A stretch of 10,021 nucleotides of DNA from assembly GCA_947178655.1 (NCBI GenBank), contig CAMWZB010000026.1, positions 1 to 10,021 on the forward strand, in the 5' to 3' direction. Positions 6,971-10,021 of the stretch are shown piece by piece (the stretch's first letter is position 1; the number at the start of each line of letters is the position of its first letter). Source of the stretch: an uncultured Porphyromonadaceae bacterium. Its GTDB lineage: Bacteria; Bacteroidota; Bacteroidia; Bacteroidales; Muribaculaceae. Position numbers and translations under genes: made by a program. Under the pieces are notes generated by a model. That model did not search any database. It was given only the letters and a program-made list of their open reading frames with translations, and had not been told where the DNA came from.

Positions 6971-7582
6971 ATGTTCTCAGGAATTGTTGAAGAAGCCGGA
7001 CGTGTGGCCGGCGTAGAGAAGAAGGACTCGAACATCAATCTTATAGTATCGTGCTCGTTCGCCGACGAGCTGAAAATCGATCAGTCGGTAGCGCACAACG
7101 GTGTGTGCCTGACTGTGGTAGAGCTGCGGCCTGACCGCACCTACGTGGTGACGGCTATCCGCGAGACTCTCGACCGCTCGAATCTGGGCCTGCTCAAGCC
7201 CGGCGACCTGGTGAATCTCGAGCGCTCCATGCAGATGAACGGCCGTCTGGACGGCCACATCGTGCAGGGCCACGTCGACACCACTGCCGAGTGCACTGCC
7301 ATCGAAGAGGCCGACGGAAGCACATACTTCACATTCCGCTACAAGACCATTCCCGAAATGGTAGCCAAGGGCTACATGACCGTCGAGAAAGGTTCTGTAA
7401 CGGTCAATGGCGTCAGCCTGACCGTGTGCGACAGCGAGCCTGAGAGCTTCCGTGTGGCCATCATTCCCTATACATTCGAGCACACCAACTTCCGTGACAT
7501 CCGGGTAGGCTCGAAGGTGAACCTCGAGTTCGATATCATCGGCAAGTACCTTGCCCGCATGATGGAGCTGCGAAATCTCTGA
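6971..7582 (+). CDS. ribE: Riboflavin synthase, alpha subunit
   Basis: This enzyme catalyses the last step of riboflavin synthesis, dismutating two 6,7-dimethyl-8-ribityllumazine molecules into riboflavin and a pyrimidinedione. The protein has 203 residues (typically ~200-215) and the family's internal duplication into two lumazine-binding barrels. Barrel 1 starts MFSGIVEE and carries SVAHNGVCLTV (39-49). Barrel 2 carries SVTVNGVSLTV, with Asn146 matching Asn43 of barrel 1. The connecting LERSMQMNGRLDGHIVQGHVD block is a strong hallmark. The C-terminal helix that supports trimer formation is present (FDIIGKYLARMMEL). The start lies 3 nt after the GH31 stop, which implies translational coupling or at least co-transcription. 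No other riboflavin genes and no FMN riboswitch are visible nearby. The gene is named ribE in many genomes and ribC in E. coli. Confidence 0.97.
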   Translation: MFSGIVEEAGRVAGVEKKDSNINLIVSCSFADELKIDQSVAHNGVCLTVVELRPDRTYVVTAIRETLDRSNLGLLKPGDLVNLERSMQMNGRLDGHIVQGHVDTTAECTAIEEADGSTYFTFRYKTIPEMVAKGYMTVEKGSVTVNGVSLTVCDSEPESFRVAIIPYTFEHTNFRDIRVGSKVNLEFDIIGKYLARMMELRNL

Positions 7583-7609
7583 CCATAGCCGGCCCGCAGG
7601 CCTCCTCCG

Positions 7610-8920
7610 ATGGAGAAACTGATGCAATACGTGTGGCAGCATCGTCTGTGGCTGCCCGACGACATGACCGCTGTCGACGGCCGTCGCATCGATGTGCTTG
7701 ATCCCGGACTTCTCAACACCGACTCAGGGCCTGATTTCTTCAACGCCAAGATTCGGATCGGAGCCGACACCTGGGCCGGCAATATAGAAATACACGTCAG
7801 AGCCTCTGACTGGCACCGTCACGGCCACGACAAAGACCCGGCGTATGATTCGGTCATTCTGCACATCGTCGGCTGTGACGACGCCCGCATAGCGCGCAGC
7901 GACGGTCGTGAGATTCCGCAGGTGTGCATGCCGTGCGTGCGCGATTTCGCACGGATATACAGCAGCATGACCGACGGCCGCGGCTCCGACCTCGGATGTG
8001 CCGCATTTCTCGACAGGCTGCCGGGCGTATACGTGTCTGACTGGCTCACATCGCTCGGATTCGAGCGCGTCATGGCCAAGGCGGAGCGCGTGACGGAGCT
8101 GCTCCGCAGGCTCAGCGGCGACTGGCGCGAGACGGTCTACGTTGTATTGGCCCGTGCGCTGGGCTTCGGCACCAACAGCGACCCCTTCGAGCGGCTGGCG
8201 CTGGCCACGCCGCTGCACCGCCTGATGCGCCACCGCGACTCGCTTGTGACGCTCGAGGGCGCTCTCTTCGGTCAGGCCGGCTTCCTTGATAATCTTCCTG
8301 ACGAGGTCGCAAAGCATCCCTACGTCCGTCAGATGGCCGAGGAGTACGCATTCGTGGCCCGTAAATATGGCTGGAGCCGTCCGCAGGCGCTCAACTGGCG
8401 CATGGGCCGTATGCGCCCTCAGAACTTCCCCCACCGACGTCTGGCGGCACTTGCCGAGATAGTCTGTGAGGGATTCAGGCCCGGAGTCGATATGCTGCAC
8501 GTCACCACCGAGGCCGAAGCGCGCCAACTATTCGACGTGACTCTGTGCGGCTACTGGGGACGGCGCTACAATTTCACTTCCGATACCGCTCCCGGCTACC
8601 GGGCACTCAGCAAGGCGTCGGTGACATCGCTCATAATCAATGTAGTGGTACCGGTCATGTATGCCTATGGCAACACCGGCGGACGCCCCGAGCTGTGCGA
8701 CCGTGCCATAGAGCTGCTCATGAGTCTGCCTGCCGAGGACAATCTGCTGGTGCGCACCTTCACCGACGCCGGCATAGACTGCCCCGACGCCTTCACGTCG
8801 CAGGCCATGATACAGCTCCGCCGAGGCTACTGCGAGCCGCGCAAGTGCCTCTATTGCCGCATAGGCCACCGCATGCTGGCCGAGAGGGCCGTGAGGAGGA
8901 CGCCCGTGAGGGAAAACTAA
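7610..8920 (+). CDS. DUF2851 family protein
   Basis: A 436-residue, probably cytoplasmic protein with no signal peptide, matching the Bacteroidetes-rich DUF2851 family of unknown function. The ATG at 7610 is preferred over the one at 7622 because EKLMQYVWQHRLW aligns with the family's usual N-terminus. The N-terminal ~90 residues hold the most distinctive block: LNTDSGPDFFNAKI (35-48), then GNIEIHVRASDWHRHGH (57-73) and YDSVILHIV (79-87). The middle is helical and variable. The C-terminus contains CEPRKCLYCRIGHRML, a Cys-x4-Cys-x2-Cys cluster that could bind metal. The GPDF...GNIEIH arrangement recalls a PD-(D/E)XK nuclease core with His in place of Lys; this is inference. It lies 27 nt after riboflavin synthase on the same strand and is the last gene of this unit. 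Confidence 0.88.
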   Translation: MEKLMQYVWQHRLWLPDDMTAVDGRRIDVLDPGLLNTDSGPDFFNAKIRIGADTWAGNIEIHVRASDWHRHGHDKDPAYDSVILHIVGCDDARIARSDGREIPQVCMPCVRDFARIYSSMTDGRGSDLGCAAFLDRLPGVYVSDWLTSLGFERVMAKAERVTELLRRLSGDWRETVYVVLARALGFGTNSDPFERLALATPLHRLMRHRDSLVTLEGALFGQAGFLDNLPDEVAKHPYVRQMAEEYAFVARKYGWSRPQALNWRMGRMRPQNFPHRRLAALAEIVCEGFRPGVDMLHVTTEAEARQLFDVTLCGYWGRRYNFTSDTAPGYRALSKASVTSLIINVVVPVMYAYGNTGGRPELCDRAIELLMSLPAEDNLLVRTFTDAGIDCPDAFTSQAMIQLRRGYCEPRKCLYCRIGHRMLAERAVRRTPVREN

Positions 8921-8938
8921 TACACTAATACATAGGAA

Positions 8939-9008
8939 TCCCCCCGGCGCCGTCTTTCAATGGTCTTCTTCATTTCCAACCGCATCAGCGAAAGAGGCTC
9001 CGGGGGGA
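8939..9008. terminator. Long imperfect inverted repeat between convergent genes; possible bidirectional terminator
   Basis: The left arm (8939-8958) begins tccccccgg and pairs perfectly with ccgggggga at 9000-9008. Beyond one mismatch, gcc pairs with ggc (8949-8951 with 8996-8998) and ctttc pairs with gaaag (8954-8958 with 8990-8994). The stem is thus about 17 paired bases with a mismatch and a small bulge, closed by a 31-nt loop. It lies 18 nt after the DUF2851 stop and 20 nt from the stop of the opposing LRR gene, where a shared terminator would be expected. The large loop and the lack of a clean T-tract on the plus strand make it atypical. The minus-strand exit (attcctatgtatt) is moderately T-rich. 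Confidence 0.5.
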
Positions 9009-9028
9009 GTGTATGTCAATCAGATTGC

Positions 9029-10021
9029 TCAGAACAGGACTTTCCGCCCCTTGACTATGTAGATGCGTCCCGACTGCGGAGTGTCCACGCGCCGGCCCGT
9101 CAGGTCGTAGACCGCGGCGTCGGAGTCTGCCGCGCTGCCGGCAGTCACGCCGTCAACACCTGAGGATTCGAAATTCTGCTCCTGTACTTTGGCAAATACA
9201 TTCCAGCCTGATTGACCGATGTACTTTTCCTTTGAGCCTACGGGAACGTAGAGAGTAGCGCCGACAGCGTCGAATGCAACACTTCCGGAGTCAATCATGG
9301 GCGGATTCTCAGCCTTGCTGCATACCGCCTTCAGTCCGTCGTTGTTAGTGAAGCAGCCGTCTCCGATATACAGAACGTTAGCCGGAATACATAAGGAATC
9401 GATGGCACCAAGAGAGAAAGCATCTTTTCCAATCTCTGTGATACCTTCGCTAAAATCCACTCTTTTAAGTTTGAAGCAACATTCGAAGGCCGCTTCGCCG
9501 ATGGTCTTTATATTGCCTGGTATCGAAATATATTCAAGATTATCGCACATATAGAAAGCACTCCATGGTATTTCATCCAAACTCTCAGGAAGTATTATCT
9601 CCTTGACTTTATAGCTGTTCTCAAAGGCACTGCTGCCAATCTCTGTACAGGATTCCGGCAACCGTATTTCCGAAAGGCCGTTTCGCAGAAACGCGACTTC
9701 ACCGATGCTGACAAGTCCTGAGGGAAAGACCATTCCGTCGAAATCGGTATATGAGAAAGCAGCCGCTCCGATTTTCTTTAAAGATTGTGGAAGGACGGGA
9801 GCTGTGCGGAGACGATGGCAATAATGGAATGTATAGCTTTTTATTTCCTCCACACCCTCCGGTATGACAATCGGGCAATCAAGCGAATTGTCGTACGCGA
9901 ATGCCGACGCTCCGATTTCGCGGACTGAGGACGGTATGTTGACCTGCTGCAGATGCAGACACGCAAAAGCCGCCGTGCCGATACGCTTTATGCCTTCGGG
10001 CAACATAATCCTGCGGATGCG
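9029..10021 (-). CDS. BspA-type leucine-rich repeat protein with C-terminal sorting-like tail (5' end outside window)
   Basis: The frame is open to the right edge. The codons before the first visible Met read RIRRI and continue the repeat (IRRIMLPEGIKRIGTAAF), so that Met is internal and the gene starts beyond the window. About 330 residues are visible. They contain about ten BspA/LRR_5 units of roughly 23 residues, each ending in an I-x-x-x-A-F-like step (IGTAAF, IGASAF, IGAAAF, IGSSAF, IGEAAF, IGKDAF). The repeats close with ATLYVPVGSKEKY...SGWNVF, the usual cap in Bacteroidales LRR_5 proteins. A Gly/Ala/Ser linker follows, then AVYDLTGRRVDTPQSGRIYI and KGRKVLF. This resembles the C-terminal tails (YDLxGRRV...GIYIxxGKKV) of Bacteroidales secreted proteins and type IX secretion cargo. 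It is probably surface-exposed or secreted and may bind proteins or host surfaces; the ligand is unknown. The repeat region looks less GC-rich than the neighbouring genes. Confidence 0.9.
   Translation of the reverse strand, partial: RIRRIMLPEGIKRIGTAAFACLHLQQVNIPSSVREIGASAFAYDNSLDCPIVIPEGVEEIKSYTFHYCHRLRTAPVLPQSLKKIGAAAFSYTDFDGMVFPSGLVSIGEVAFLRNGLSEIRLPESCTEIGSSAFENSYKVKEIILPESLDEIPWSAFYMCDNLEYISIPGNIKTIGEAAFECCFKLKRVDFSEGITEIGKDAFSLGAIDSLCIPANVLYIGDGCFTNNDGLKAVCSKAENPPMIDSGSVAFDAVGATLYVPVGSKEKYIGQSGWNVFAKVQEQNFESSGVDGVTAGSAADSDAAVYDLTGRRVDTPQSGRIYIVKGRKVLF

Noticed and set aside
7724..8527. A 267-codon minus-strand frame inside the DUF2851 gene; similar frames at 4613-5284, 5438-5965 and 6977-7642.
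   Set aside because: All lie opposite well-supported genes, lack their own upstream leaders and encode low-information sequence. They are coding shadows.
8960..9163. A 67-codon plus-strand frame across the convergent junction.
   Set aside because: It runs through the hairpin and into the 3' end of the LRR gene on the other strand, with no recognisable sequence and no leader typical of this genome.
10004..10006. ATG on the minus strand as the start of the LRR protein.
   Set aside because: The codons upstream of it continue the leucine-rich repeat in frame to the window edge, so this Met is internal and the gene is truncated by the window.

Overview
This window looks like chromosomal DNA of a Bacteroidales bacterium, most likely a fairly GC-rich gut lineage such as Muribaculaceae. 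The order-level call rests on the protein set: a NigD-like lipoprotein, DUF3467 and DUF2851 proteins, a BspA-type leucine-rich repeat protein with a C-terminal sorting-like tail, and a secreted GH31 glycosidase. A Bacteroidetes-type promoter (TTTG, then TAnnTTTG) and A-rich leaders without Shine-Dalgarno sequences agree with it. The family-level call is a guess from GC content and style.

Layout. The left edge (1-251) holds the 3' end of a SlyD-like FKBP prolyl isomerase with a cysteine/glycine metal-binding tail. A LolD-type ABC ATPase follows on the same strand (278-946), with no permease gene beside it. Next come a small NigD-like lipoprotein (986-1693), an A-rich leader with a (CT)6 tract, a DUF3467 protein (1775-2092) and cysteinyl-tRNA synthetase (2118-3593). 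Two tandem, roughly 70% identical YbjN-like proteins (3618-4010 and 4032-4430) end this first run of genes. A strong GNRA-capped hairpin (4455-4486) probably terminates it.

A new transcription unit starts at a well-formed promoter (4531-4562). It carries a secreted GH31 alpha-glycosidase (4589-6967), riboflavin synthase (6971-7582, 3 nt downstream) and a DUF2851 protein (7610-8920). A long imperfect inverted repeat (8939-9008) separates it from a convergent minus-strand BspA-like LRR protein (9029-10021) whose 5' end lies beyond the window.

The genes do not form one obvious pathway. They mix housekeeping (cysS, riboflavin synthase, SlyD, LolD), envelope or secreted functions (lipoprotein, GH31, LRR protein) and conserved families of unknown role (DUF3467, YbjN-like pair, DUF2851). 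I saw no CRISPR array, transposase, phage gene, tRNA or rRNA, and no clear sign of a new defence or mobile system. The points most worth a second look are the YbjN-like duplication, the PD-(D/E)XK-like pattern in the DUF2851 protein, the His-free SlyD tail and the hairpin between the convergent genes.
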